Assembly (NCBI RefSeq): GCF_947489565.1 | Contig: NZ_CANLEA010000020.1 | Span: 36,946 to 100,945 of the forward strand | Length of the DNA stretch: 64,000 nt | Direction of reading: 5' to 3' | Source: an uncultured Kordia sp. | GTDB lineage: Bacteria > Bacteroidota > Bacteroidia > Flavobacteriales > Flavobacteriaceae | Shown here: positions 7,699 to 17,924 of the stretch, in pieces | Layout of the letters: each line of letters opens with the position of its first letter | Position numbering within the stretch: position 1 is the first letter of the stretch | The notes under the pieces: generated by a model | Told to the model about the DNA's origin: nothing | The model's database searches: none | What the model saw: the letters and a program-made list of their open reading frames with translations, nothing else | Made by a program: the position numbers and the translations under genes

Positions 7699-8556
7699 AT
7701 GAAAACACTAAGAAGCATAGCGTACAAAGGAAAAAGTGACTATGTAAATATGGGCGGAAATCTAATTCGCCAACCGTTGCCAACACAAGAACTCGATCAA
7801 GTAGATCCATTCTTACTGTTGCATCATTACAAATACGATGTAGGACCGTACAGTCCTGGATTATCATTATCGCCGCATCCACATCGCGGATTTGAGCCGG
7901 TAACGTTTCTGTTTCAAGGAGAACAATTACATCGAGATTCTCTAGGGAATGAAGGCATTTTAAAAGCTGGTGATGTACAATGGATGACTTCTGGAAGCGG
8001 AATCATTCATGACGAAGGACCAAGCAAAGACTTTGTCGGAACCATGGAAGGAATTCAACTTTGGGTAAATCTTCCAAGTGAGTTTAAGATGACAACACCA
8101 AAATACCAAGATATCAAAGCGGAAACGATGCCAGTTGTTCCTGTAGACAATGGAAATGGAAGCATAAAAGTGGTTGCAGGAGAACTCAACGGACAAAAAG
8201 GAGCAGCGAGTACTTTTACTGAAATCAATGCATTTATTGTCAATCTCGAAGCCAATGATACCACAACAATTCTGTTGCCAACACATCATGAAGCCTTAAT
8301 ATATTTGGTAGAAGGAGAAACACACGTCAATGACGATCAAACCTTAAAATTAGATCAATTGCAAATGCTTAGATTTCACAAAGACGGAGAAGCCATTGCA
8401 TTGGAAGCCAATAAAAACAGTACGTTACTAATCCTTTCTGGAGCTCCAATTGAGGAAAAAGTTGCGTCTTGGGGACCGTATGTCATGAACACGCAAACCG
8501 AAATCATGGAAGCTTTACGCGATTATCAACAGGGCAAAATGGGACATTTGTATTAG
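7699..8556 (+). CDS. pirin family protein
   Basis: 285 residues, bicupin. The metal site of the N-terminal cupin is seen in PHPHRGFEPVTFLFQG (His-x-His, about 57-59) and SGSGIIHDEG (His and Glu, about 98-101). Pirins bind Fe2+; some have quercetinase activity or act as redox-responsive cofactors. The LPTQELDQVDPFLLLHHY start is typical. It is transcribed from its own upstream region, which contains the palindrome at 7642-7665, so it probably belongs to the MarR-controlled set. A second, different pirin lies at 10575. Confidence 0.85.
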   Translation: MKTLRSIAYKGKSDYVNMGGNLIRQPLPTQELDQVDPFLLLHHYKYDVGPYSPGLSLSPHPHRGFEPVTFLFQGEQLHRDSLGNEGILKAGDVQWMTSGSGIIHDEGPSKDFVGTMEGIQLWVNLPSEFKMTTPKYQDIKAETMPVVPVDNGNGSIKVVAGELNGQKGAASTFTEINAFIVNLEANDTTTILLPTHHEALIYLVEGETHVNDDQTLKLDQLQMLRFHKDGEAIALEANKNSTLLILSGAPIEEKVASWGPYVMNTQTEIMEALRDYQQGKMGHLY

Positions 8557-8888
8557 AGGTTAGATTTGAGTATTGAGTATTGAGAAGTTTCAAAATACAT
8601 TCTGGTGTTCGCAAAGACAGAAACGTATCAACAAAAAAACAAATAGACAGATCAACAAATCAACAAAAAAAACAAATCAACAAAATAAGTTGAATAGTCT
8701 ATAAATCAAATCAATAGCAGGAAAACAAAGAAACAATGGGCGCAACTCCCGAAAAAAAACGGGAGTCGCGCTTTCAAGTGTTCTTTATACGGATGAGTAA
8801 GCTTGTTGCCTAATTAGAAACGAACATTAACTCATTCTGCGTTTCAGAAAAACATAAAAATGATTAAGTTTAAAAAAATCAAAACATA
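8557..8888. other. 332-bp intergenic region with dispersed repeats
   Basis: Directly after the pirin stop there is a copy of the polar repeat TTGAGTATTGAGTATTGAG (8566-8600), then A-rich AACAAATCAACAAA repeats, then a hairpin repeat (8738-8775, arms ACTCCCG/CGGGAGT). No gene or clear promoter is visible. Confidence 0.7.
8738..8775. repeat. dispersed hairpin repeat ACTCCCGA/TCGGGAGT, copy 1
   Basis: Layout GGCGCAACTCCCG, A-rich loop, CGGGAGTCGCGCTTTC. The second copy with the same flanks is at 10013-10048. Confidence 0.7.
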
Positions 8889-9989
8889 ATGAAACGAATA
8901 CTTTACATACTATTCTTGATATTAAGTCAAACAGTTTTTGGACAAATTAGGTATGAACCGACCTTCATCAATCAATGTACAGATAAAGTTGAAGAAAACG
9001 TCCTTTGGTATGTTACAGATTCAGATACAACATATGGATTTGACTATGAGCAATCAAAAAGCATTTCATTACCAAAATTAGGGACATATCAGTTACATTA
9101 TAATTTTGAAGATCCAATAAAAATAGAAATTCTAGATAGCGGCGTCAATAGAGATACATTATTATTGAAAAAAATAAGCCTAGCAATTTATGTAAGTAAT
9201 CCTCCGCATTCAGAATATTTTGATTGTGATAGTCTTGCAAATGGTAAAATTACAGATTTCTATATGAATGGAAATAAGCGAATGCAAGGCGTTTTTAAAA
9301 ATGGACAGCCAGTTGACAGTCTCTTCTCATATCACAGAAACGGCCAGTTATCAGAATTGTTCATACAGAATAAAAAGAGTTGGAAAAAGAGCATTTATTT
9401 TAAAAATGGTCAATTGCACTCAGTGTATAATACGAAGAAACGATTTGAAAAAGAGTATTATCAAAATGGTCAAATAAAAAAAGAAAGATCTTGGTCTAAA
9501 AAATACCACGTAAAATCAACAGAATATTTTCAAAATGGACAAATTAGCAAGCAATGGAATCGTAGAAAATTAAAAATATTTAACAAAGAAGGAAATCTAA
9601 TTGAGAAAATAAAAAGAAAAGAATTTTTAGTTTTAAGAAGAATTTTTTCCAAAGATCCTTATGAACGAAATAATAGATTCTATAAATACAAATGGGAAAC
9701 ATTTACTCAAAATGAAATGCCTAAAAGAAAAATAGTTTTTCATGAAGAAGGATTTCTAATGACACCTTTTCCCGACAGTATTCAACAAATAAAACCTTTT
9801 TTATTTGACAATATAACGTTCTTTAAAAATGGACAAGAAATCAAAAAACTAGAATCAAAATTTGTCCCTGAAAATGGTAAGTACATATATAAATTATTTA
9901 TTTACAGAAAAGAAGAAAACGAGTGGATTGAAGAAAAAGTAACAGCAATTGATGACGTACATAAAATAATTACTGCTTATTCAAAATAA
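8889..9989 (+). CDS. secreted MORN-variant (YwqK-like) repeat protein
   Basis: 366 residues. Signal peptide 1-18 (FLILSQTVFGQ). Between about residues 120 and 225 it has at least six degenerate repeats of about 20 residues centred on F.NGQ (YMNGNKRMQG, FKNGQPVDS, HRNGQLSE, FKNGQLHS, YQNGQIKKE, FQNGQISK). These are the MORN-2/YwqK repeats; many such proteins are annotated as antitoxins by homology, but for exported copies no such role is shown. The C-terminal 130 residues have no recognised domain. It is isolated between two repeat-rich intergenic regions. Confidence 0.7.
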   Translation: MKRILYILFLILSQTVFGQIRYEPTFINQCTDKVEENVLWYVTDSDTTYGFDYEQSKSISLPKLGTYQLHYNFEDPIKIEILDSGVNRDTLLLKKISLAIYVSNPPHSEYFDCDSLANGKITDFYMNGNKRMQGVFKNGQPVDSLFSYHRNGQLSELFIQNKKSWKKSIYFKNGQLHSVYNTKKRFEKEYYQNGQIKKERSWSKKYHVKSTEYFQNGQISKQWNRRKLKIFNKEGNLIEKIKRKEFLVLRRIFSKDPYERNNRFYKYKWETFTQNEMPKRKIVFHEEGFLMTPFPDSIQQIKPFLFDNITFFKNGQEIKKLESKFVPENGKYIYKLFIYRKEENEWIEEKVTAIDDVHKIITAYSK

Positions 9990-10012
9990 TTGCGTTGTCT
10001 TTTAATGATTAT

Positions 10013-10078
10013 GGCGTAACTCCCGAGAAAATCGGGAGTCGCGCTTTCGAGAGTCGCTCTCTACGAGGAGCTTCAACA
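10013..10078. repeat. dispersed hairpin repeat copy 2 with attached palindrome
   Basis: Perfect 8-bp arms ACTCCCGA (10019-10026) and TCGGGAGT (10032-10039), flanked by GGCGTA and CGCGCTTTC as in copy 1 at 8738. It continues into GAGAGTCGCTCTC and GAGGAGCTTC, present in inverted orientation at 20485. Confidence 0.65.
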
Positions 10079-10210
10079 AATCTCTCAATCGCTTACGCGG
10101 TTCAAAAAGTATTGAGGTTTTAGTATTGAGTATTGAGAAATTTCAAAGTACAGCCTCAGACTTTCAAAGACCAAACCAATACTTCGATAGCCTCAACATA
10201 AACAAAAAAG

Positions 10211-10481
10211 AAGTATAAAAGTTTATAAGTTGAACAGTTTACACTAGGTAACAAAAAGGAAGTAAATAACACAGCCCAAAACAAATCAACAAATAGACGA
10301 ATCAACAAAAAGAAGTATAAAAGTTTATAAGTTGAACAGTTTACACTAGGTAACAAAAGGGAAGTAAATAATATAGCCCAAAACAAATCAACAAAAAAGA
10401 AGTATAAAAGTTTATAAGTTGAACGGTTTACACTAGGTAACAAAAAGGAAGTAAATAACACATCCCAAAACAAATCAACAA
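10211..10481. repeat. three tandem copies of an about 82-bp unit
   Basis: Units begin AAGTATAAAAGTTTATAAG at 10211, 10313 and 10400 and run through TTTACACTAGGTAAC and GGAAGTAAATAA to CCCAAAACAAATCAACA. Copies differ at only a few bases; the spacers between them (102 and 87 bp periods) vary by an AAATAGACGAATCAAC segment. A partial fourth copy (AAGAAGTAAATAAC) is at 10509. Confidence 0.8.
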
Positions 10482-10574
10482 AAAAACAAATAGACGAATT
10501 AACAAAAAAGAAGTAAATAACTTAACCCAAAACCCAAAACCCAAGACCCAAGACCCAAAACAAACAACAAAAAA

Positions 10575-11291
10575 ATGAAAACAACAGTTCACAAAGCAAA
10601 TACAAGAGGAAAAGCTGACCACGGATGGCTCAAAAGTTACCATAGTTTCAGCTTTGCAAATTATTACGATCCAGAGCGCATGGGATTTGGACAATTACGC
10701 GTCTTAAACGACGATATCGTACAACCAAAAATGGGCTTCGGAACACATCCACATCAAAATATGGAAATCATTTCTATTCCGTTAAGTGGTGCATTATCAC
10801 ATAAAGACAGTATGGACAATAAAAGAGCCATTACGGTTGGTGAAGTACAAGTCATGTCGGCAGGAACAGGTTTGCAACATTCTGAGTTCAATGATAGCAA
10901 AACCGATGAGGTCAACTTTTTACAACTATGGATTCAACCACAAGAATTAGGTGTTGAACCACGTTACGAGCAAAAACAATTTGATCAAAGCAAACGCGAA
11001 AATCAATTCCAAACAGTCGTAGCTCCAAAAGATAATGTCATCGATGAAGCACTTTGGATTCACCAACAAGCATACATTTCATTAGGAAACTTTACGGCAT
11101 CACAAACAGTAGACTTTCAACTCAATGATGCTTCTCACGGAATCTATGTTTTTATCCTAGAAGGTTCCATTGCTATTGGAGGCGAAACGCTTGCTACCAA
11201 AGATGCACTAGGCATTTGGGAAACAGGAAATGTAACCATGAATATCAAAGAAGATTCTAAAATTTTAGTGGTTGAAGTTCCAATGAATTAA
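10575..11291 (+). CDS. pirin family protein (YhhW type)
   Basis: 238 residues, about the length of YhhW-type pirins (quercetin 2,3-dioxygenase-like). The metal ligands are present: GTHPHQNMEIISIPLSG (His-x-His, about 57-59) and AGTGLQHSEFN (His/Glu, about 101-103). SYHSFSFANYYDPERMGFGQLRVLNDD is the family's opening motif. It differs clearly from the 285-residue pirin at 7699, so the two are not recent duplicates. The upstream region lacks the MarR-type palindrome. A strong terminator follows. Confidence 0.85.
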   Translation: MKTTVHKANTRGKADHGWLKSYHSFSFANYYDPERMGFGQLRVLNDDIVQPKMGFGTHPHQNMEIISIPLSGALSHKDSMDNKRAITVGEVQVMSAGTGLQHSEFNDSKTDEVNFLQLWIQPQELGVEPRYEQKQFDQSKRENQFQTVVAPKDNVIDEALWIHQQAYISLGNFTASQTVDFQLNDASHGIYVFILEGSIAIGGETLATKDALGIWETGNVTMNIKEDSKILVVEVPMN

Positions 11292-11324
11292 ATAGTTGCT
11301 CCACAACAAACGCATATCACACAT

Positions 11325-11366
11325 AAAAAAGACTATCTAGAACATGAAGTTATAGATAGTCTTTTT
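11325..11366 (+). terminator. terminator after the second pirin gene
   Basis: Arms AAAAAAGACTATCTA and TAGATAGTCTTTTT around a 13-base loop. Confidence 0.75.
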
Positions 11367-11411
11367 CTTTTTCCAACTTTTTATACCTACCTTTTCAAAA
11401 AACGAACCACC

Positions 11412-12350
11412 ATGAGCAACACAAATTCATTATTTGGAGGTAGTGATATGATGGGCGTATGTTACGCTCCTTATCATCAAGCTGCTACCGTAAAAAAATC
11501 ATCCTACACCAAAGCAGATGTAGATGCAGATTTAAAAATTATTAGTGATTTCAACATGACATTTATTCGTACGTATACAGTACAAGGATGTCAGCAGCAT
11601 CTCCCCGAATTGTGTAAAGCACACAACATAGGTCTTGCTTTAGGCGCATGGATTTTTCAAGGCGATAGTGCAAGCACACATACAGAAATAGATACAGCGC
11701 TTACGCAAGCAAATGCACATCCAGATATGGTAAAAGTCATTGTCATAGGAAATGAAGTTGATCTGGCTTCAAATAACTATACGCTTGCAGAAGTAGAGGC
11801 AGCTTTTAATTACGCAAAAACACAATTAGTCAACTATCCAAAAATCAGCAATGTTCCTTTAACTATTTGTATGACCGGATCAGGTCCAATACCTCAGAAA
11901 GCACCTAATATTAACTGGTCATCATTATTGCCGCTGATGCAGGACTATGCATTTCTAACCATTTATCCGTGGTATGGACAAAAAGTGAATAATAAATTTA
12001 ATCCTAATGATATTACTGCAAACATGCAGTATTCTTATAATAATGGAATGGCACAAGCTATAGCGGCAGGATTGGAAGTAGTTATTGCAGAAATTGGTTG
12101 GCCAACTGCTGGAGATACTACAGCGGATACAAATATAAAAGCATCAGTAGCCAATTTTAAAGCAACATGTACATGGATTAACGGCACAAATATATATAAG
12201 AAGGCTTTCATTACGATGTGGTTTGAAATGTTTGATGAACCATGGAAAACAGCTGAAGGCCCTTGGGGACCGCACTGGGGAATTTATGGTTCAGGTGTTT
12301 CTCCCGAATTAAAAAAAGATGGTTCAACAAAATTCACCATTTGTAGTTAA
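11412..12350 (+). CDS. glycoside hydrolase family 17-like beta-glucanase
   Basis: 312 residues, a single TIM-barrel domain. GVCYAPYH at the start, TFIRTYTVQGC, then VIVIGNEVD (about 112-120) with the probable acid/base Glu, FLTIYPWYG, and VIAEIGWPTAG (about 218-228) with the nucleophile Glu: these are the GH17 signatures, a family acting on beta-1,3-glucans such as laminarin. No signal peptide is visible; the N-terminus MSNTNSLFGGSDMMG is polar. It may therefore act in the cytoplasm on imported oligosaccharides, or be exported by an unknown route. No transport or SusCD genes lie next to it. Confidence 0.7.
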   Translation: MSNTNSLFGGSDMMGVCYAPYHQAATVKKSSYTKADVDADLKIISDFNMTFIRTYTVQGCQQHLPELCKAHNIGLALGAWIFQGDSASTHTEIDTALTQANAHPDMVKVIVIGNEVDLASNNYTLAEVEAAFNYAKTQLVNYPKISNVPLTICMTGSGPIPQKAPNINWSSLLPLMQDYAFLTIYPWYGQKVNNKFNPNDITANMQYSYNNGMAQAIAAGLEVVIAEIGWPTAGDTTADTNIKASVANFKATCTWINGTNIYKKAFITMWFEMFDEPWKTAEGPWGPHWGIYGSGVSPELKKDGSTKFTICS

Positions 12351-12562
12351 ACTACACCTAAAGAATCTAAAATCGAACTTATTGTATGAGGATTTGAAGC
12401 AAATTGGAGAATTAACAAAAGAAAAGAAAGCTTTGTTACTAGTATCATAATCATTAACATAAAAGAAATAATACAAAATGTATAATTTTTAATACATGAG
12501 TACTATTTAAAAATCCTCAGAAATTATGAAACAACAGTATAAAATAAAAGCAAACCGAATTA

Positions 12563-12599
12563 AGTTAAGATCGAAAGATTTTTTCTTTCGACCTTAACT
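12563..12599. terminator. bidirectional terminator
   Basis: Sixteen-base arms AGTTAAGATCGAAAGA and TCTTTCGACCTTAACT (one G-U) around a T-rich loop, between the convergent GH17 and precursor-peptide genes. Confidence 0.65.
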
Positions 12600-12616
12600 G
12601 TATTTAAGCATTTTTT

Positions 12617-12901
12617 CTAATCTAAATCATTGGTCTCTCCGCAATGCAAATCGGAATAGTTACATATAAAAATCGTATTCGGATTACAATCATTATAGTC
12701 GCTGTTAGTACAATAAAAATTTATAGAAACAATACAGGTATCATGTAATTTTGAATGATTATCACAAGTTACATCATAAGAAATATCTGTAGTGCAAGTA
12801 TTTCCAGCACTATTTGGTCCTTGCCCTTTAATTTGAGCGGATGATAAATTCGATACAAGCTTCTTATTGAGCTTTAACGATTTAAGATTCTTTTTTTTCA
12901 T
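12617..12901 (-). CDS. GG-leader-like Cys-rich precursor peptide
   Basis: 94 residues. The leader MKKKNLKSLKLNKKLVSNLS is the family leader. It continues SSAQIKGQGPNS, so the usual GG is replaced by GQG; cleavage could still occur after one of the glycines. The core of about 65 residues has seven cysteines at 7-11 residue spacing (TCTT, TCDN, TCIV, YCTN, DCNP, ICNY, HCGE), many Asn/Asp and some Thr/Ser. It is the longest core in the window. No modification gene is adjacent; a FadH-like oxidoreductase gene lies 420 bp away on the other strand. Confidence 0.7.
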   Translation of the reverse strand: MKKKNLKSLKLNKKLVSNLSSAQIKGQGPNSAGNTCTTDISYDVTCDNHSKLHDTCIVSINFYCTNSDYNDCNPNTIFICNYSDLHCGETNDLD

Positions 12902-13129
12902 GGTTTTAATGTTTATGGTTTATAATAATATAACAAATTAAAACAGTAAATTCCTACAGTGAAATAAATAATTAACAATTAAACAGTAGTTATTATGAAA
13001 AGGAAACACTTATTAGGCTCTTTAGAAGAAATAAAAAACTAACTTTCTTCTAAAAGTAAAATCCCAACACAACCGTTGAGATTTTTATTAAGAAGAAATT
13101 TCTTAGTACACCATAAGTTAATCAAACTC

Positions 13130-13159
13130 AAAAAGCCCAAGCAAAAGTTTAGGCTTTTT
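13130..13159 (+). terminator. terminator-like hairpin
   Basis: Arms AAAAAGCC and GGCTTTTT around a 14-base loop, followed by CTTTTC; no plus-strand gene precedes it within 750 bp. Confidence 0.5.
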
Positions 13160-13230
13160 CTTTTCAAACAACCACAATTCTTAAGCAATCACCGAAAAAT
13201 ATTCGCCACTTCTCAAAAATTAGTTATATT

Positions 13231-13252
13231 GCATAATGTTATGCGTGCATAA
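13231..13252. promoter_or_regulatory. operator candidate of the oxidoreductase gene
   Basis: GCATAA-TG-TTATGC is a perfect 6-bp dyad (13231-13244), followed 2 bases later by another GCATAA (13247-13252): three equally worded half-sites 68-90 bases before the ATG. This fits a dimeric repressor or activator; no regulator gene is next to it. Confidence 0.4.
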
Positions 13253-13320
13253 TAAAAACAAACGATTCACATTGGTAGAATTATAGTATATTTAATACAA
13301 CCACAAAACCATCAGCATAG

Positions 13321-15345
<2,025 letters not shown>

Positions 15346-15369
15346 AAGTATAAATCCAACACGTATATT

Positions 15370-15906
15370 TTGAGCTCTAAAGATGATTATGCAAACGAAC
15401 TATTATTTTTTGGAGTAACCTGTATTGTTTGCGCCTTCTATTTTTTTGCACCTACCTTATTAACTTCTCAATCATCTTTAATTGAACAGAAAGGTACAGT
15501 TATCTATGTGAAAACAACGTATATTCCTGTGGGAGATAGTCGTTCAAAAAGTACAAAAGCTAGATTGGCAATTCGTCTAGAAAATGATCCTAAATTTTAT
15601 TCAATCTTCAAAAATATAGGAAACGATCGTTCTTATAAATTATATGAAGACATTGAAAGGCGACTCGAAAAATCTGGAAGCGCAAGTATTTGGATTCAAG
15701 AAGGTGAATTGAAAGACATAGAACCCAAAGTATTTCAAATCGCTACAGGAATAGGAAACATTCTGTATGATATGGATGATGCAAAGTCAGAATTACGATG
15801 GGTATTTCCCTTTTTATTAGTCTGTGGATTTGTAGGAATTGGAGCGTTTGGACACCATAAATACCCTGGATTATTCAATAAATTAAAAGAATACTGGAAG
15901 TCATAA
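15370..15906 (+). CDS. DUF3592-like membrane protein
   Basis: 178 residues if the TTG at 15370 is used; no ATG exists in frame nearby, so TTG is the best start. Two membrane helices, about 10-30 (LLFFGVTCIVCAFYFFAP) and 143-163 (WVFPFLLVCGFVGIGAF), flank an extracytoplasmic segment of about 110 residues with a beta-rich pattern (EQKGTVIYVKTTYIPVG). This matches the plan of DUF3592 proteins, whose function is unknown. It starts 24 bases after the oxidoreductase stop and may be cotranscribed with it. Confidence 0.55.
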   Translation: MSSKDDYANELLFFGVTCIVCAFYFFAPTLLTSQSSLIEQKGTVIYVKTTYIPVGDSRSKSTKARLAIRLENDPKFYSIFKNIGNDRSYKLYEDIERRLEKSGSASIWIQEGELKDIEPKVFQIATGIGNILYDMDDAKSELRWVFPFLLVCGFVGIGAFGHHKYPGLFNKLKEYWKS

Positions 15907-15949
15907 AATCCTATTTTATAAGCTAAAAAAATACACGTCCAATTTTCGG

Positions 15950-15980
15950 TTGCGGACTAAACTTCATCATAGTTACTTTG
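15950..15980 (+). promoter_or_regulatory. promoter before the PEP mutase-like gene
   Basis: TTG at 15950-15952 and TTACTTTG at 15973-15980 (one mismatch to TAnnTTTG), 20 bases apart, 17 bases before the ATG at 15998. It overlaps the alternative TTG start at 15950, which argues against that start. Confidence 0.5.
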
Positions 15981-15997
15981 CTTTAAAATATAAAAAG

Positions 15998-16753
15998 ATG
16001 GAGTTTAAAAATTTACACAATCAAGATAAACCATTAATAATTGCGAATGTTTGGGACGTACCAAGTACGAAAACAGCCGAAGAATTAAACTTTCAAGCAA
16101 TAGGAACTTCAAGCTCAGCAATTGCCTCACTTTTAGGATATAATGATGGTGAAGAAATAAAGTTTTCTGAATTGGAATATTTTATAAAACGAATTGTTAG
16201 TAACACAAATTTACCTTTGTCGGTCGATTTGGAATCTGGATATAGTCGTGATCCGGAAAAAATTGTTCAACACATTAAAAAACTATCAGCATTAGGCGTT
16301 GTTGGAATTAATATTGAAGATAGTATAGTTAATGAGAAACGAGTTTTATTAGACGCTAATGACTTTGCAAAGACACTCACGGAAATAATACAACAGTTAA
16401 AAAAAGAAAATATAGCTATTTTTATAAATGTGAGAATTGATACGTTTATGTTACTTCAAGAAAACGTACTTCAAGAAACAAAAAAAAGGATTCAACTATA
16501 TGAAAATGCTGGCGTAAATGGAGTTTTTGTTCCTTGTATTGAAAAAGAAAATGATATAAAAACGATTGTCAATTCAACAAGTTTGCCCGTCAATGTAATG
16601 TGTATGCCAAATCTTCCAAATTTTGAAACACTAACAAAATTAGGCGTCAAACGAATAAGCATGGGGAATTTTCTTTTTGACAAGATGTATGATAAATTTG
16701 AAGAAACCGTAAAGCATGTGTTAAGTCAGAATTCTTTTAAATCTATTTTTTAA
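15998..16753 (+). CDS. isocitrate lyase/PEP mutase family protein
   Basis: 251 residues from the ATG at 15998; a TTG at 15950 in the same frame would add 16 residues but overlaps a promoter. TIM barrel: LIIANVWDVPSTKTAEELNFQAIGTSSSAIA at the start, PLSVDLESGY at about 68 (metal-binding Asp and Glu), GVVGINIEDS at about 98 and FINVRIDTF at about 140. This is the PEP mutase/ICL superfamily, whose members cleave or rearrange C-C or C-P bonds in oxo-acids; the non-plant-type subgroup is of unknown substrate. The catalytic KKCGH motif of isocitrate lyase is absent. The ada gene starts immediately after its stop codon (TAA then ATG), so the two are probably coupled. Confidence 0.75.
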   Translation: MEFKNLHNQDKPLIIANVWDVPSTKTAEELNFQAIGTSSSAIASLLGYNDGEEIKFSELEYFIKRIVSNTNLPLSVDLESGYSRDPEKIVQHIKKLSALGVVGINIEDSIVNEKRVLLDANDFAKTLTEIIQQLKKENIAIFINVRIDTFMLLQENVLQETKKRIQLYENAGVNGVFVPCIEKENDIKTIVNSTSLPVNVMCMPNLPNFETLTKLGVKRISMGNFLFDKMYDKFEETVKHVLSQNSFKSIF

Positions 16754-17812
16754 ATGTTAATCACGGATAACAACAAAATTGAAACGTATTATCAAGCGCT
16801 GTTAGACAGAAAACAAAGTTTTGTTGGTATTTTCTTTGTTGGAGTAAAAACGACCTCTATTTTTTGTATTGCGACTTGTAGAGCACGAAAACCCAAGCGG
16901 AAGAATGTTGAATTTTATACATCTTTTAAAACGGCTTTAGCTAATGGATACAGACCTTGTAAAATTTGTAAACCTACAGAAAATACGAATCAAGCACCTG
17001 AAATAGTTGAAAAAGCGATTCAAATGGTAAAAGAGCATCCTACAGACAAAATAACGGACTTTCAATTAAGACAAAAAGGAATTAGCCCAGAAGTAGTACG
17101 CAGATGGTTTAAAAAGAATTATGGTATGACGTTCCAAGCATATCAGCGAATGTATAGAATAAACAATGCTTTTCAAGAATTAAAACAAGGAAAGAATGCG
17201 ACACATACTGCTTTTGATTCGAGTTATGAATCGTTAAGCGGATTTAATTACACTTTTAAGAAACTGATAGGAGAATCGCCAAAGCACAGTAAAAATAAAA
17301 ACATAATCCTCATAAACAGACTCACAACACCGTTAGGTCCCATGTTTGTTTGCGCAACGGATAACGGAATTTGTTTGCTGGAATTTGTAGATAGACGAAT
17401 GCTTGAAAAAGAATTCAAAGATTTACAAAAGTTATTGAATGCCACGATCATTTTGGGCGAGAATCTGCATATTAAACAAGCCAAGAAAGAAGTCAAAGAA
17501 TACTTTGAAGGAACGAGAAAAGTTTTTGATCTACAACTGGAAACACCTGGAACTGAATTTCAAAATTCTGTATGGAACTATTTGAAAGATATTGAATATG
17601 CTAAAACGGTAACATATCAACAACAAGCAGAAAAAATAGGCAATCCTAAAGCTGTACGAGCAGTCGCTTCTGCAAATGGTTGTAATCGAATTGCTATTGT
17701 GATACCTTGTCATAGAGTGCTAGGAAAAGATGGAAAAATGACGGGATATAGTGGTGGAATTGAACGAAAAAAATGGCTTATTGAGCACGAACGAAAAAAC
17801 TCCAAGTCATAA
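16754..17812 (+). CDS. ada: Ada: methylated-DNA repair protein and AraC-type activator
   Basis: 352 residues, full length. Residues 1-75 form the zinc-binding phosphotriester repair domain: FCIATCRARKP and YRPCKICKP give the four Cys, the first being the methyl acceptor. Residues 85-180 are the AraC-type helix-turn-helix. Residues 190-345 are O6-methylguanine methyltransferase with IPCHRVLGKDGKMTGYSGG carrying the active Cys. Methylation of the N-terminal Cys turns Ada into an activator of alkylation-damage genes. The ATG abuts the stop codon of the PEP mutase-like gene; a terminator follows at 17834. Confidence 0.92.
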   Translation: MLITDNNKIETYYQALLDRKQSFVGIFFVGVKTTSIFCIATCRARKPKRKNVEFYTSFKTALANGYRPCKICKPTENTNQAPEIVEKAIQMVKEHPTDKITDFQLRQKGISPEVVRRWFKKNYGMTFQAYQRMYRINNAFQELKQGKNATHTAFDSSYESLSGFNYTFKKLIGESPKHSKNKNIILINRLTTPLGPMFVCATDNGICLLEFVDRRMLEKEFKDLQKLLNATIILGENLHIKQAKKEVKEYFEGTRKVFDLQLETPGTEFQNSVWNYLKDIEYAKTVTYQQQAEKIGNPKAVRAVASANGCNRIAIVIPCHRVLGKDGKMTGYSGGIERKKWLIEHERKNSKS

Positions 17813-17833
17813 GAATATTCTAAAAAACATAAA

Positions 17834-17872
17834 AAAATCCGCAGTATTCCAGCATGAATATTGCGGATTTTC
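17834..17872 (+). terminator. terminator after ada
   Basis: Arms AAAATCCGCAGTATTC and GAATATTGCGGATTTT (one mismatch) around a 6-base loop, then TCTTTT. Confidence 0.75.
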
Positions 17873-17924
17873 TTTTAAAAAATAGTAAATTTATGGTGTC
17901 TTTCCCTCAGATAAAAATTCCTAA

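Larger units (their letters stand above)
9990..10574. other. 585-bp intergenic region made largely of repeats
   Basis: It contains the hairpin repeat (10013-10048), an adjoining element GAGTCGCTCTC with GAGGAGCTTCAACAA (10050-10078) that recurs inverted at 20485-20512, a polar repeat TTAGTATTGAGTATTGAG (10120-10152), three tandem copies of an about 82-bp unit (10211-10481), and AACCCAAAACCC-type repeats before the pirin gene. No gene is seen; the reading frames here are low-complexity shadows. Confidence 0.7.
12902..13320. other. 419-bp intergenic region with hairpins and an operator-like dyad
   Basis: It contains a TTTAGAAGAAA/TTTCTTCTAAA hairpin (about 13020-13055), a TAAGAA/TTCTTA dyad (13090-13106), a terminator (13130-13159) with no gene directly before it, and GCATAA repeats (13231-13252) in front of the oxidoreductase gene. 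A 15-codon ORF at 12994 is too short to call. A small RNA ending at 13159 is possible. Confidence 0.5.

Noticed and set aside
8889..9989. Antitoxin assignment for the MORN-variant protein
   Set aside because: YwqK-like repeats are often labelled antitoxin, but this copy has a signal peptide and no toxin gene beside it.
10156..10473. 105-residue minus-strand ORF
   Set aside because: Translation of the tandem repeat units; repetitive Leu/Phe-rich peptide with no homologue recognised.
12376..12449. Short open stretch (NLLYEDLKQIGELTKEKK-like) after the GH17 gene
   Set aside because: No start codon and only about 24 codons; nothing supports expression.
12994..13041. 15-codon ORF MKRKHLLGSLEEIKN
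   Set aside because: Starts like a precursor leader but lacks the LNK core and GG site; too short to support.
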